Positions 1 through 8,094 of a stretch of 64,000 nt of DNA are shown here, one piece after another. The stretch is from the NCBI GenBank assembly GCA_004376295.1, contig SOJZ01000029.1:36356-100355 (forward strand), in the 5' to 3' direction. The notes beneath the pieces are model-generated. The model searched no databases. It was not told the DNA's origin and was given only the letters and a program-made list of their open reading frames with translations. A program made the position numbers and the translations under genes. Numbering within the stretch: position 1 is the stretch's first letter; each line of letters opens with the position of its first letter. This DNA is from Candidatus Bathyarchaeota archaeon (GTDB taxonomy: Archaea > Thermoproteota > Bathyarchaeia > Bathyarchaeales > Bathyarchaeaceae).

Positions 1-2
1 AT

Positions 3-926
3 ATTCTTGTGGTTTCTTCTTGGCAGCTTGTTTTGGTGAGGTTTTATCATGGTTTTGCTACGGCTGTTTTTGTTCCTGTGGCCAGCGCTGCGATTGTGGA
101 GAGTTTTCCAAAGAGCAAGGCGGAAAGAGTTTCAACTTTTTCTTCAGCGACTATGATCGGTAGGGGCGCTGCTTCTTTCTTGGGGGGTTACATTCTGTCT
201 GTTACGAGTTCGAACTATAGTGCGGTCTATGTTTCAGTTGGGGTTGCTGGTGTAGTGGCGCTTTTAACCGGTTTGGCTTTGCGTGGATACAGAGCCACAG
301 AAAGAAGGACTGTTAGGCGTAGGGGCGAATGGAAAGGTTTTTCTGATATTTTTCGGGGCTGGAGGAAGATTGCTGGGAATAGAGGCATATTTGTTACGAG
401 TTTGGTGGAAGGAGCTCAGTATTATACGCTTGGTGCGTTTGAGTTTTTCTTAGTGTTGTACGCCAAGTCTTTGGGGTTTGATGCCCTTTTGATTGGAATT
501 GTTATGGGATCGCAGCTTGTTACGGTTATGGTTACTAAGCCTTTTATAGGTAGAATTTCGGACAGGTATGGCAGAAGGATGCCTATACTTGTTGGGTTGA
601 TTATTGGAAGTTTGCCTTTGGTCGCTACGCCTTTTGCAAGTCAGTTTCTGGAACTCGTTGCGGTCTCAATCGTTTATGGGTTAGGACTTTCAACTGCTAC
701 GTCTTCTACGACTGCACTTGTTTCAGACTTGACTAGTAAAGGATTGTACGGCGCATCAATTGGCTTTTTGAGCACCGTCATGGACATAGGTCAGGCTTTG
801 GGACCCATAATAACCGGGTTCATTCTCGCCACAACTGCTGGATACTTCGGTGCCTTCATCCATCTTGCAGGAATTCTGCTAGTTTTTGACATGATTTTCT
901 ATGTGTTCACAAGAGCCAAGACATGA
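3..926 (+). CDS. MFS transporter, C-terminal part (5' end off the window)
   Basis: The reading frame is open from the first bases, so the gene begins upstream; a GTG at position 9 is only an internal possibility. About 308 residues remain, with roughly eight hydrophobic helices. The loop between two helices near residue 190 holds a typical major facilitator signature (GRISDRYGRRMP), and a basic cytoplasmic loop (YRATERRTVRRRGEWKG) separates the two halves. The family exports or imports small solutes across the cytoplasmic membrane using ion gradients; the substrate cannot be read from the sequence. Codons end mostly in G or T, unlike the A/C-ending GAPDH gene nearby. Confidence 0.85.
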   Translation: MLVVSSWQLVLVRFYHGFATAVFVPVASAAIVESFPKSKAERVSTFSSATMIGRGAASFLGGYILSVTSSNYSAVYVSVGVAGVVALLTGLALRGYRATERRTVRRRGEWKGFSDIFRGWRKIAGNRGIFVTSLVEGAQYYTLGAFEFFLVLYAKSLGFDALLIGIVMGSQLVTVMVTKPFIGRISDRYGRRMPILVGLIIGSLPLVATPFASQFLELVAVSIVYGLGLSTATSSTTALVSDLTSKGLYGASIGFLSTVMDIGQALGPIITGFILATTAGYFGAFIHLAGILLVFDMIFYVFTRAKT

Positions 927-1050
927 CTTTTCAAAGATCTTTGCGATTTCGTTCAATGCTTCTGTGTGAAAGCCTAGAGATTGCCTTCAAAAGATAGAAA
1001 ATTCATAATAAAAGTGTGTATAGGGTTATTAGTGCGTGGAGGAAGCAAGT

Positions 1051-1755
1051 ATGGAGAATCAGCCTAAATGGACGGCAAAGGCTGCGTTGGCTTGTTTTTT
1101 GGCGTTGGTTGGTGGAATTCTGTTGGGTTCTTTGGTGGTTGGACTCGTTTTGTTGGGCATGGGAATAGATTACCTAAGTTTACCTTTTCCCATTGCGCTC
1201 ATATCTCTACCTGTCAATGAAACCATATTCGTTGTGATTACACTTTTGTTCGCCAAGTATAAAGGTGCAAGTCTGAAGGAACTCGGTCTGAAAAAACCAA
1301 GCGTTAGGATTTTGATGATTGTCTCGGTTGTTGCTGTGCCTCTTTTACTACTCGGTGTTGGCATATCCGTCGGTGAGGAGATGGTTTTTGGTCCTGATCC
1401 AATGGCGGAGCTTCTTGAGAAGTCTGTGATGCCCAGAGGCCCTTTTCAGTTGGTTGCCATGGTGGCCCTTTCTTTAGTTTTGGTTGGACCTTGTGAGGAG
1501 TTGGCTTTTAGAGGTTTTGTTCAGAGGGGTTTTGAGAACTCGTTTGGGAAGAGGTGGGGTTTGTTGGTGAGTTCCGTGTTGTTTGGGCTTTTGCATGGTC
1601 TCAATACTCCATACGCGGTTGTTCCAGTTTTCGTTGTTGGCTTAGTATTCGGCTACGTATGGCAGCGGACTGGTGGGAACACCACTGCTACGGCTTTGAT
1701 GCATGGAGTATACGACTCAATAGCCATAGCAACAGCATATTATCTCAGCATCTGA
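1051..1755 (+). CDS. CPBP-family intramembrane metalloprotease
   Basis: A multi-pass membrane protein of about 234 residues. The C-terminal half shows the CPBP (Abi/CAAX protease-like) signature: the EE pair with arginine in PCEELAFRGFVQRG, the histidine in FGLLHGLN, and a further HGVYDS near the end. These residues form the intramembrane active site in the family, which includes Rce1-type prenyl-protein proteases and bacteriocin-immunity proteins. The ATG at 1051 is preferred over an in-frame GTG at 1036 because GGAGG (1039-1043) lies just upstream of it. Stands alone; substrate unknown. Confidence 0.85.
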   Translation: MENQPKWTAKAALACFLALVGGILLGSLVVGLVLLGMGIDYLSLPFPIALISLPVNETIFVVITLLFAKYKGASLKELGLKKPSVRILMIVSVVAVPLLLLGVGISVGEEMVFGPDPMAELLEKSVMPRGPFQLVAMVALSLVLVGPCEELAFRGFVQRGFENSFGKRWGLLVSSVLFGLLHGLNTPYAVVPVFVVGLVFGYVWQRTGGNTTATALMHGVYDSIAIATAYYLSI

Positions 1756-1964
1756 AAACATTACATGTCTCAGCCCTTACACGAAAGAGTCTCATGATTC
1801 AACGTGATAACCGACGGTGCGGGGCGGTGGAATTTGAACCTACCACCAAAAGGAGATGCCACTCAATTTCCTGTTTTTTCTTTCTTAGCACTTTCGTCTT
1901 GCAGTAGGAAGGCTTTTACTTTTATGGGGCTAATTTTGTTGGCACGTGCATGTCCCTAGTTGTT
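1756..1964. other. Intergenic spacer with tRNA-like T-arm fragment
   Basis: No gene is supported. On the minus strand around 1819-1855 there is a GGTTCAAAT T-loop-like string followed by a GCCCCGC acceptor-like string, but no D-arm, anticodon arm or matching 5' acceptor strand is visible, so no tRNA is called. Confidence 0.4.
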
Positions 1965-2921
1965 CTAGGGAGTTGTTGAGTCCGTGGGGATCAATACGGG
2001 GATTCCGTCTGTTCCAATTATCAATATCTTCACATCTGGTGCGATTCTCTGTAGCGTTTGAACCCAAAGATAAAGCTCTGCGATTCTTGTCTCATTTCCA
2101 CTTTGGCCAACCGACTTTAAGACCAGTTCAATCGCCTCTCTCGTTGCGTTAGCTTCAATGACTTTTGCTTCTGCTTCACCTAAAGCTTTGATAACAACCT
2201 CTTGAGCCGTTGCGTTCGCTAATATCAAGATTCTTTCTCTTTCAAAGCCTGCCTGAATTCTCTGTTGCTCAGTAACAAGTTTGTCCTCTATTGCAGATGT
2301 GTATTTTTCTGGGTAGCCAATATTCTTCAAGTCAAACTCTAAGTGCATCAAAGTTCCAGCCAAGGATGATTCAGCTTGAAGTTCTACAAGTACAGTCGCC
2401 TCTATCTCATTTCTGACAACTTCTCTGAGCTCTATTGTTTCCAGAGCAGTATAGCCCTTAGTTACCAACCGCATGGTTTCTTCCAAAATAGACTCGATAG
2501 CAGTCTCCTTGTAGTTCATATTTGGATAATTGCTGTAAAGGTCTCTGATTTTGTCTGTGTTAAGTGACCATCTCACTAAGACTTCTATTTGCATCTCAAG
2601 CTGATCGGAAGAGAAACATGGAACTGTAGTTTCATAGGAGTCTGTAGCATAATAGATATCAACGGCGCTAACCCAAGGTGCCTTCAACGCGAAAGCCGGA
2701 CCAAGCATCGGATCACCTATTGACTTGGAAAGAGGGTCAACAAGAATAACAGCATGCCCAACGTCAACTCTCACTAACATCGTCAAAGGAAATATTACAG
2801 CGAAAATCAACAGAACAACAAGAAGTACAGTCAACCCAGTTCTTGCTAATGTCCAGGAGAATCTTAAAGAGTCTGAAGCGTTATTCTTTTCACTCATTTT
2901 ACTTCTATCTCCGTTTACCAT
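1965..2921 (-). CDS. SPFH/Band 7 (stomatin/prohibitin-like) membrane protein
   Basis: A 318-residue protein with a single N-terminal membrane helix (about residues 30-50, LTVLLVVLLIFAVIFPLTML), then an SPFH domain (about 55-230) and an alpha-helical, Ala/Glu-rich segment (about 220-280) typical of stomatin and prohibitin, which form rings at the membrane and modulate proteases or channels. A second start at residue 9 (2897) is possible because GGAG lies 11 bases before it. It follows a small membrane protein gene with a gap of 14 bases, so the two are probably one transcript. Confidence 0.8.
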   Translation of the reverse strand: MVNGDRSKMSEKNNASDSLRFSWTLARTGLTVLLVVLLIFAVIFPLTMLVRVDVGHAVILVDPLSKSIGDPMLGPAFALKAPWVSAVDIYYATDSYETTVPCFSSDQLEMQIEVLVRWSLNTDKIRDLYSNYPNMNYKETAIESILEETMRLVTKGYTALETIELREVVRNEIEATVLVELQAESSLAGTLMHLEFDLKNIGYPEKYTSAIEDKLVTEQQRIQAGFERERILILANATAQEVVIKALGEAEAKVIEANATREAIELVLKSVGQSGNETRIAELYLWVQTLQRIAPDVKILIIGTDGIPVLIPTDSTTP

Positions 2922-2935
2922 GCAGCATCAGTAGC

Positions 2936-3247
2936 TTAAATCATTTTCCTGCGTTGCTCACTCTTTCTCACAAAATACCATATTAACCATGTGATGATGA
3001 AGATAGGTAGAATGTCCGCTCCCGGTACTAGCTCAAACAAGGACACAAGTCCAACCCAACGAAACATAACAAAGCAGGCGATGATTCCAACTATGTCAAG
3101 AAAATCGCCTACTACAGGAAGAAGTAAAATCGCAACCATATATTCGCTGACATCTAATACTATGCAAATAACGAGAAAAAGCAATTCATACTCGGTAAGA
3201 ATAAAGTATTGTGGGAAAGACCTGAACTGTTCATCTCGCTGCGTCAA
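2936..3247 (-). CDS. Small multi-pass membrane protein of unknown function
   Basis: About 103 residues with three hydrophobic stretches (roughly 18-45, 48-70 and 78-93) and a basic tail (FVRKSEQRRKMI). I do not recognise the family. It lies just upstream of the SPFH gene on the same strand, which suggests co-transcription and a membrane role with the SPFH ring. The plus-strand frame over the same bases is a shadow. Confidence 0.65.
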   Translation of the reverse strand: MTQRDEQFRSFPQYFILTEYELLFLVICIVLDVSEYMVAILLLPVVGDFLDIVGIIACFVMFRWVGLVSLFELVPGADILPIFIITWLIWYFVRKSEQRRKMI

Positions 3248-3383
3248 ATGTTATTCATCCCGCCTGTGGTTCTAACCGTTCTATCTGTTTTGGAGACCTC
3301 TTATAAGTAGTTTTAGAGCAGGCGCGACTTATTTTCTGGCGTACGCACTTCGTTTTAGGAGGCTAGATGAAACACAACCATGA

Positions 3384-3417
3384 ATGCGTGCGCGCATGCA
3401 TGCACAGCACATGCATG
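3384..3417. repeat. Alternating purine-pyrimidine tract with TGCATGCA motifs
   Basis: Bases 3384-3406 alternate purine and pyrimidine without a break (23 nt; core GCGCGCATGCATGCAC), and 3407-3417 continue after one slip. Such tracts can adopt Z-DNA under negative supercoiling. It lies between the divergent SPFH-side operon and GAPDH and shares its core with the TGCATGCA sites found elsewhere in the window. Confidence 0.7.
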
Positions 3418-3479
3418 ACTTTTCTAGAAAAGGCAAAGAAAAAGCTACGGCTTCGTTTTTAGAACTCCACAGAAAAGTA

Positions 3480-3535
3480 GAAAAATTATAGTGGCGCCTG
3501 ATAAGAGAGACATGCAAATAGCGTGGCAAACACAA
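3480..3535 (+). repeat. Copy of a dispersed G-rich intergenic element
   Basis: Reads AAAAATTATAG, then a short G/C run, then GATAAGAGAGAC, then TGCAAATAGCGTGGCAAA. The same order of blocks recurs at 14364-14433 (plus) and 37895-37980 (minus), with partial copies at 26569-26592, 47834-47860 and 62777-62806. It lies about 70 bases upstream of the GAPDH start, but copies elsewhere are not all upstream of genes. Confidence 0.6.
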
Positions 3536-3605
3536 AAAGGCGAAATATTATTAAGAAAAAACATGCGATAGACTTGACAACAAACAATAAAGATGTGATC
3601 ACAAA

Positions 3606-4616
3606 ATGAAAGTTGCCATAAACGGATTCGGAAGAATAGGAAGACTCCTATACAGAGCAGCCCTAGAAACAAAAACAGACATAGACTTTGCAGTCGTAAA
3701 CGATCTGACAGATGCAAAAACCCTAGCACACTTACTGAAACACGACACAACCCACGGACCATTACCATTCGGCGTAACAGTTAAAAACGGAAACATCATA
3801 GTCGACGGCCAAAAGCTAACCGTTCTAGCACAACGAGACCCAGCAAAATTACCATGGAAACAAATGGACGTCTATCTGGTCGTGGAATCTACAGGAAGAT
3901 TCCGAAAAAGAGAAGACGCAGCAAAACATCTTCAAGCAGGAGCCAAAAAAGTACTAGTCTCAGCTCCAATGAGCCCAGCTAAAAGTGCAGACCTAACCGT
4001 AGTTTACGGCGTAAACGACGACAAATACGACCCAAAAAGCCACCACATAATCTCCCTGGCCTCATGCACAACAAACTGTGTATCGCCAGTAGCCAAAGTG
4101 CTAAACGACAAATTCGGCATCAAAGCCGGACTCATGACAACAATCCACGCAGTCACCAACGACCAACGCCTACTCGACATGCAACACAGAGATCTAAGAA
4201 GAGCCAGATCAGCAGCCTTCAACATGATACCAACAACGACAGGAGCAGCAGTAGCCGCCACCTTAACATTACCAGAGCTTGAAGGAAAAATGAATGGGCT
4301 CGCCTTGCGAGTTCCAATACCAGACGGCTCAATAGTCGACTTCGTCACTACACTGAAAAGAGACGTCACGAAAGAGGAAGTCAACGCCGCGTTCAAAGAA
4401 GCCGCCCAAAAAGAACTGAAAGGAATCTTAGACTACAGCGAAGAACCCCTAGTATCATCAGATATCATACACAACCCATACTCCGCCATCGTAGACGGCC
4501 TTTCCACAATGGTCATCGGAAACCTAGTCAAAGTCCTCGCATGGTACGACAACGAATGGGGCTACTCAGTCAAGATGGTACGAATGATAGAAAAAATCTG
4601 CAAGATGGCCAAGTAA
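3606..4616 (+). CDS. gap: Bacterial-type glyceraldehyde-3-phosphate dehydrogenase
   Basis: A full-length 336-residue protein of the bacterial/eukaryal class: Rossmann start INGFGRIGR, catalytic Cys154 in ASCTTNC, catalytic His181 in TTIHAVTNDQ, and the C-terminal WYDNEWGYS. It would oxidise glyceraldehyde 3-phosphate to 1,3-bisphosphoglycerate with NAD(P) in the cytoplasm. Most archaea use a different, class II enzyme with little similarity, so this is probably an acquired gene; haloarchaea are a known precedent. The residue before ASC is Leu where Asn is usual. Codons end strongly in A or C. A T-rich run (4653-4660) may terminate it. Confidence 0.95.
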   Translation: MKVAINGFGRIGRLLYRAALETKTDIDFAVVNDLTDAKTLAHLLKHDTTHGPLPFGVTVKNGNIIVDGQKLTVLAQRDPAKLPWKQMDVYLVVESTGRFRKREDAAKHLQAGAKKVLVSAPMSPAKSADLTVVYGVNDDKYDPKSHHIISLASCTTNCVSPVAKVLNDKFGIKAGLMTTIHAVTNDQRLLDMQHRDLRRARSAAFNMIPTTTGAAVAATLTLPELEGKMNGLALRVPIPDGSIVDFVTTLKRDVTKEEVNAAFKEAAQKELKGILDYSEEPLVSSDIIHNPYSAIVDGLSTMVIGNLVKVLAWYDNEWGYSVKMVRMIEKICKMAK

Positions 4617-4788
4617 CAAACGATACACCACCTTTCGAACTCCACACAATTCACTTTTTTTCAAAACAGTTGAAATAATGCCAAAAATACTAATCATAGA
4701 CGACTTCTAGTTCCGGCATAAGGCCACCTCACATGTGCTGTTGGAACCGAATTCCCTAGCTGACTTGCATAAATTGTACTCTAGAGTT

Positions 4789-4884
4789 TGGTAGCCCGGG
4801 GGAGATTCGAACTCCCGTCGACGGGTCCAAAGCCCACCATGCTTGTCCACTACAATCGGCGAAACATTTCTTCTCTACCGGGCT
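4789..4884 (-). tRNA. tRNA-Gln(TTG) with a 20-nt intron in the D-stem
   Basis: Read on the minus strand: acceptor AGCCCGG (4884-4878), T8, A9, G10, then an intron of about 20 nt (4874-4855), then TGT and the D-loop AGTGGACAA. The anticodon loop is CTTTGGA (anticodon TTG), the T-arm is GGGAG TTCGAAT CTCCC, and the acceptor closes with CCGGGCT, discriminator A and an encoded CCA (4791-4789). Removing the intron leaves a regular 73-nt tRNA. The intron position, between bases 10 and 11, is non-canonical but is known from intron-rich archaea. The same insertion site is used in the second tRNA-Gln at 26067. Confidence 0.9.
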
Positions 4885-4896
4885 AAACCTAGTTTC

Positions 4897-4903
4897 CCGG
4901 GCT
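4897..4903 (-). repeat. Duplicate of the tRNA-Gln 5' acceptor strand in its leader
   Basis: AGCCCGG occurs a second time 12 bases upstream of the tRNA 5' end, followed by GAAAC rather than the T8 expected in a tRNA. The other tRNA-Gln gene (26067) has the same duplicate followed by AAAAC. In a precursor RNA this copy could pair with the 3' acceptor strand in place of the true one. Confidence 0.7.
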
Positions 4904-4997
4904 ACATTCACATTCTCATATAATTTTCTGGTTTATATTAACTTATCACCGATGTTCATTAAATATAAATAACAGTTTTCAGGCAGAGCTACAACAT

Positions 4998-5011
4998 CTT
5001 GCATGCATGAA
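4998..5011. repeat. TGCATGCA motif
   Basis: CTTGCATGCATGAA just upstream of the cysteine-cluster gene; another copy follows the same gene at 5423-5435. Both belong to the dispersed TGCATGCA family. Confidence 0.6.
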
Positions 5012-5037
5012 ACGAAACTTGAAGAGGCGAGACACTG

Positions 5038-5412
5038 TTGGGTAGAGGTATTCTCTGCGTGAGACATAAATGTGTAGAGTGTTGCTTAGAGACGAGGATG
5101 CCTCTCTCCAATTTTGATTTAAAGAGGATTCTGAAGCTTGGATACAAACTTGAATGCTTTGCAGTGAAAACAGATGGAGAATGGCGTTTAAAGAATAACT
5201 CTGGACGATGTGCTTTTCTCATAGCAGAGGGCTGTGGAATATATCCCCATCGACCTGAAGGATGCAGGCTATACCCACTAGTCTATGATGAAAACCTAGA
5301 AAAAGCGGTGATCGATCCCCTCTGTCCCTACGGTCACCTATTTAAGGTTCAAAAGAACGATGTCGAAAGATTAAAAACCCTCTTAGAAAAACTCACTGAA
5401 ATAAGGTTCTAA
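5038..5412 (+). CDS. YkgJ/UPF0153-type cysteine-cluster protein
   Basis: A protein of about 124 residues with cysteines in the pattern of the zinc- or iron-chelating YkgJ family: CVRHKCVECC near the N-terminus, then GRCAFL, GCGIYPHRPEGCRLYP and DPLCPYG. The cysteines probably bind one metal or Fe-S cluster. The physiological role of the family is not established. The TTG at 5038 gives the longest form; a GTG at 5059 directly before the first cysteine is an alternative. Single gene flanked by TGCATGCA motifs. Confidence 0.8.
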   Translation: MGRGILCVRHKCVECCLETRMPLSNFDLKRILKLGYKLECFAVKTDGEWRLKNNSGRCAFLIAEGCGIYPHRPEGCRLYPLVYDENLEKAVIDPLCPYGHLFKVQKNDVERLKTLLEKLTEIRF

Positions 5413-5614
5413 AAACATCAATTTGCATGCATGACTCTATTCTGAAGCTTTTCCCGGCTCTAGCCCTTCTCTCAAGGCATTCTTGGTCCAATTTGCCTTC
5501 TTGCCTAACCAACACACTTTTGACATCCTGTTCATCGATTACACCTCGGTCGGGTCTCACCAGCTTGTTCACTATAAAATCCTATGGAGAAACGATCCAT
5601 GCTTCAGATTGCAC

Positions 5615-6499
5615 TTAAAGTATTAGCTCACTCAAATCGTACGTAGCTACACATACAACTGAGTCGGCGCCTCCATAGTACATAAGGAGTTGATCGTCCA
5701 TCAGAATCGCTCCGCAGCTAAAGACAACATTGGGCACTCTTCCAAATCGCTCATAGTCTGTGGTGGGCTCTAAAATCGGCGTTTCAGAACGGTACAGCAC
5801 TCTTTCGGGGTCGCCCTTATCAAGAAGGAGAGCACCAAGCCGATATACTCTCTCAAAGCTAGCGCCGTGATATATGAAGAGCCAACCTTCGTCTATCTCT
5901 ATTGGTGGGCCGGCGGCCCCTACTTTCCAACAGTCCCACTTTCCCATTCTAGGTCCTATTATTGCCTTTATGTGAGACCAATGCTGGAGATCATCAGAGT
6001 ATGCTACACAAATGTCTGGATCTATACGATGGAACATAACATAACGACCGCCAATTTTGCGAGGGAGAATCGCGGCATCTTTGTTTCGAACACCTGCAAA
6101 TGGCGTCCATCTTTCTCTCCAATTCCACCGCTTGGTAGTAAAATCGTCGATTGCAATGGATGTCAAAGCGATCTGATGCGCATTTGAAATACGATCACGT
6201 AATGCTGTATAGGCCACAATGATCTGTTCACCCAGCAAAGTTAGTCGAGGGTCCTCACAACCATCTTTTTCGATATGGTTTGCTGGCTCAAAAACAGCAG
6301 ATGATAGTCGTTCTTCAATATGGAGACCATCCAATGAAGAGGCATAGCCAAGTCGAGAAACCCCATCATTACCAACAGCACGATACAGAATGTGGACTCG
6401 TCCACCGACATAAAGAGCGGCAGCATTAAAAACTGCACGTGCCTCCCACGCATGTTCTGATACTGGTTTAAGAATTGGGTTTCCTTGAAATCTCTTCAT
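5615..6499 (-). CDS. GH130-family glycoside phosphorylase or hydrolase
   Basis: A 294-residue five-bladed beta-propeller type protein. The start (KRFQGNPILKP), the block RAVFNAAALYVGGRVHILYRAVG, the acidic CEDPRLT, and MFHRIDPDI plus YYGGADSVVCVA match the GH130 family of beta-mannoside phosphorylases and related enzymes, which act on beta-linked manno-oligosaccharides or N-glycan cores. It is the first member of a same-strand sugar block with the genes down to 9273, although a CBS protein intervenes. The exact substrate is not readable. Confidence 0.85.
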   Translation of the reverse strand: MKRFQGNPILKPVSEHAWEARAVFNAAALYVGGRVHILYRAVGNDGVSRLGYASSLDGLHIEERLSSAVFEPANHIEKDGCEDPRLTLLGEQIIVAYTALRDRISNAHQIALTSIAIDDFTTKRWNWRERWTPFAGVRNKDAAILPRKIGGRYVMFHRIDPDICVAYSDDLQHWSHIKAIIGPRMGKWDCWKVGAAGPPIEIDEGWLFIYHGASFERVYRLGALLLDKGDPERVLYRSETPILEPTTDYERFGRVPNVVFSCGAILMDDQLLMYYGGADSVVCVATYDLSELIL

Positions 6500-6599
6500 T
6501 AGAGCTCTTCCTTGGGTTCATTCTAAAACCCACACTATTTTTCGTTTATGAAGTGAAACTATAGATTTGAGAGCTTTAGTTGCGTGCATGCCTTGCTTT

Positions 6600-6998
6600 T
6601 TAACTCTTGACTGTCGGCATTCCGACGAGTTCATCCAAGATTCTCCTTAATGTCAACATTCCTACCAAGAATCCTTTTTTGTCCACTACTGGAAGATGTC
6701 GTATGTGATGTAAGATCATAAGCCTCTTAGCCTGCGCAAATGAAGCGTCTTCACTTATTGTTATGACATTTTTTGACATGACATTTCTTAGGTGCTTGTC
6801 TGGAGGAATCTTCCCGACCACGCTTCTGAGGGCATCTCGTTCTGTAAATATTCCCTTGCATTTTCTTTTATCGTCGGTTATCACCAGTGCCCCGATATGT
6901 TTTTTGTAAAGAATTCTAATAGCATCTTCAATTGTCGTCTCCTCTTTTGTTGTTATTACATTCTCTATCTTTAGATCTCGAACCTTCAACTTTTTCAA
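6600..6998 (-). CDS. Tandem CBS-domain protein
   Basis: 132 residues consisting of two CBS motifs (about 1-65 and 70-130); VRDLKIENVITTKEETTIEDAIRIL and IRHLPVVDKKGFLVG are typical. CBS pairs bind adenosine nucleotides and act as energy or S-adenosylmethionine sensors, here with no fused effector. It has its own strong promoter: on the minus strand a TATA element ACTATATATAAGG lies at 7026-7038, just upstream of the start. Confidence 0.9.
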   Translation of the reverse strand: MKKLKVRDLKIENVITTKEETTIEDAIRILYKKHIGALVITDDKRKCKGIFTERDALRSVVGKIPPDKHLRNVMSKNVITISEDASFAQAKRLMILHHIRHLPVVDKKGFLVGMLTLRRILDELVGMPTVKS

Positions 6999-7025
6999 AC
7001 CACCACAATCATTTCTCTGGACTCC

Positions 7026-7038
7026 TTATATATAGTAT
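7026..7038 (-). promoter_or_regulatory. TATA box of the CBS gene
   Basis: ACTATATATAAGG on the minus strand, about 30 bases before the CBS-protein start, matching archaeal BRE/TATA spacing for a leader of only a few bases. Confidence 0.65.
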
Positions 7039-7054
7039 AATGCAAACACTTTTG

Positions 7055-8092
7055 TTATTGGCTTAGGGTTTCCAATTCCAGGCGAGCCAGGAGATAGGAT
7101 ATGGTAGCTTCGGCGCCTTGATTCAGATTCAACCCTTGAGGATTAACACCGTCATAACAGGCACCTGTGGTCGGGTCGTAGACCCTTACATTCTGTGTGT
7201 TCTTTCCCAAAAACCATTCAAAAGCAATGTATGCTACCCTTTGATACATCTCCTCGTTAGTTAGCTGAAAGGCAGTCAGAGCTGCTTCTACCATGGACGA
7301 TGCCTCAATTGGTTGTTGGTCGTATGTGGCTCTCTGACCACCCTTCTTGTACCATCCTTTGTTACCGATTGGGACGAATTTCTCATCAATTACCTGAACT
7401 TCAACAAGAAAGTCAAAGGATTCCTTCGCTACCTGAAGGTATCTTTCATCTCCAATGATGCCGTAGGCTCTAAAAAGAGCTTGCGATAAACGCGCATTAA
7501 CATATGTAAGATATGGTTCAAACCAACACCAATCAGAAGAAGATACTCGCTGATAGTTGTCCAGCAATTGCTCAGTCAATGACACTATGCTCTTGGAAAG
7601 ATTGGGGTCATGGGGGAAGGCTTCATAATAGTAGCAAAGACCCAGAATTGTAAAGGCTTTGGCCCTAAGACTCTTAAAGCTCGATGCGTGTCGAAAGCCT
7701 TTGTCAAAGATCTCTTTCGATGTAGTTCTAATGCCCTTAGAAAGATTAGGTAAAATAGCATATCCACAGGCCCAGAGAGATCGTCCAATGCAATCTTCTG
7801 ACCCCATGTCATTGAGGAAGCCACGATCATAACTTAATAGATTGCGAAATTTGCCGTCGGGTCTTTGCATATGAAACAAGAAACTTAAATACGTATTAGC
7901 TAGCTTGTTTACTTTGGAATCACCATGAAGCTGAAGGAATTTTATGCAGACAACTAGTGCACGGGCGTTGTCGTCTGTAGTATAGCCTTCCTTTCTGTTT
8001 GGAATCGAATATTTGGTGTGCTGAAGGATGCCGGTGTCATCCGTCAAGGCTTTAAGATGATCTAGTTTGATTGGCGGTTTAATATCTATCAC
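7055..8092 (-). CDS. Alpha-barrel (alpha/alpha)6-type protein of a glycosyltransferase cluster
   Basis: 345 residues, all-helical, with glycosidase-like aromatic and acidic motifs (NRKEGYTTDDNARALVV, DWCWFEPYLTYVNARL, QPIEASSMVEAALTAF, NQGAEATISYLLARLE). Proteins of this kind accompany GT4 mannosyltransferases and GH130 enzymes in bacteria and archaea, and probably recognise or trim an oligosaccharide. It starts 2 bases after the GT4 stop, so the two are translationally linked. The reaction is unknown. Confidence 0.75.
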   Translation of the reverse strand: MIDIKPPIKLDHLKALTDDTGILQHTKYSIPNRKEGYTTDDNARALVVCIKFLQLHGDSKVNKLANTYLSFLFHMQRPDGKFRNLLSYDRGFLNDMGSEDCIGRSLWACGYAILPNLSKGIRTTSKEIFDKGFRHASSFKSLRAKAFTILGLCYYYEAFPHDPNLSKSIVSLTEQLLDNYQRVSSSDWCWFEPYLTYVNARLSQALFRAYGIIGDERYLQVAKESFDFLVEVQVIDEKFVPIGNKGWYKKGGQRATYDQQPIEASSMVEAALTAFQLTNEEMYQRVAYIAFEWFLGKNTQNVRVYDPTTGACYDGVNPQGLNLNQGAEATISYLLARLELETLSQ

Positions 8093-8094
8093 CT

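Noticed and set aside
1815..1860. tRNA 3' half on the minus strand (GGTTCAAAT loop and GCCCCGC acceptor-like end)
   Set aside because: No D-arm, anticodon arm or matching 5' acceptor strand is found within 150 bases, and the T-stem pairs poorly; it is not called as a tRNA or split tRNA.
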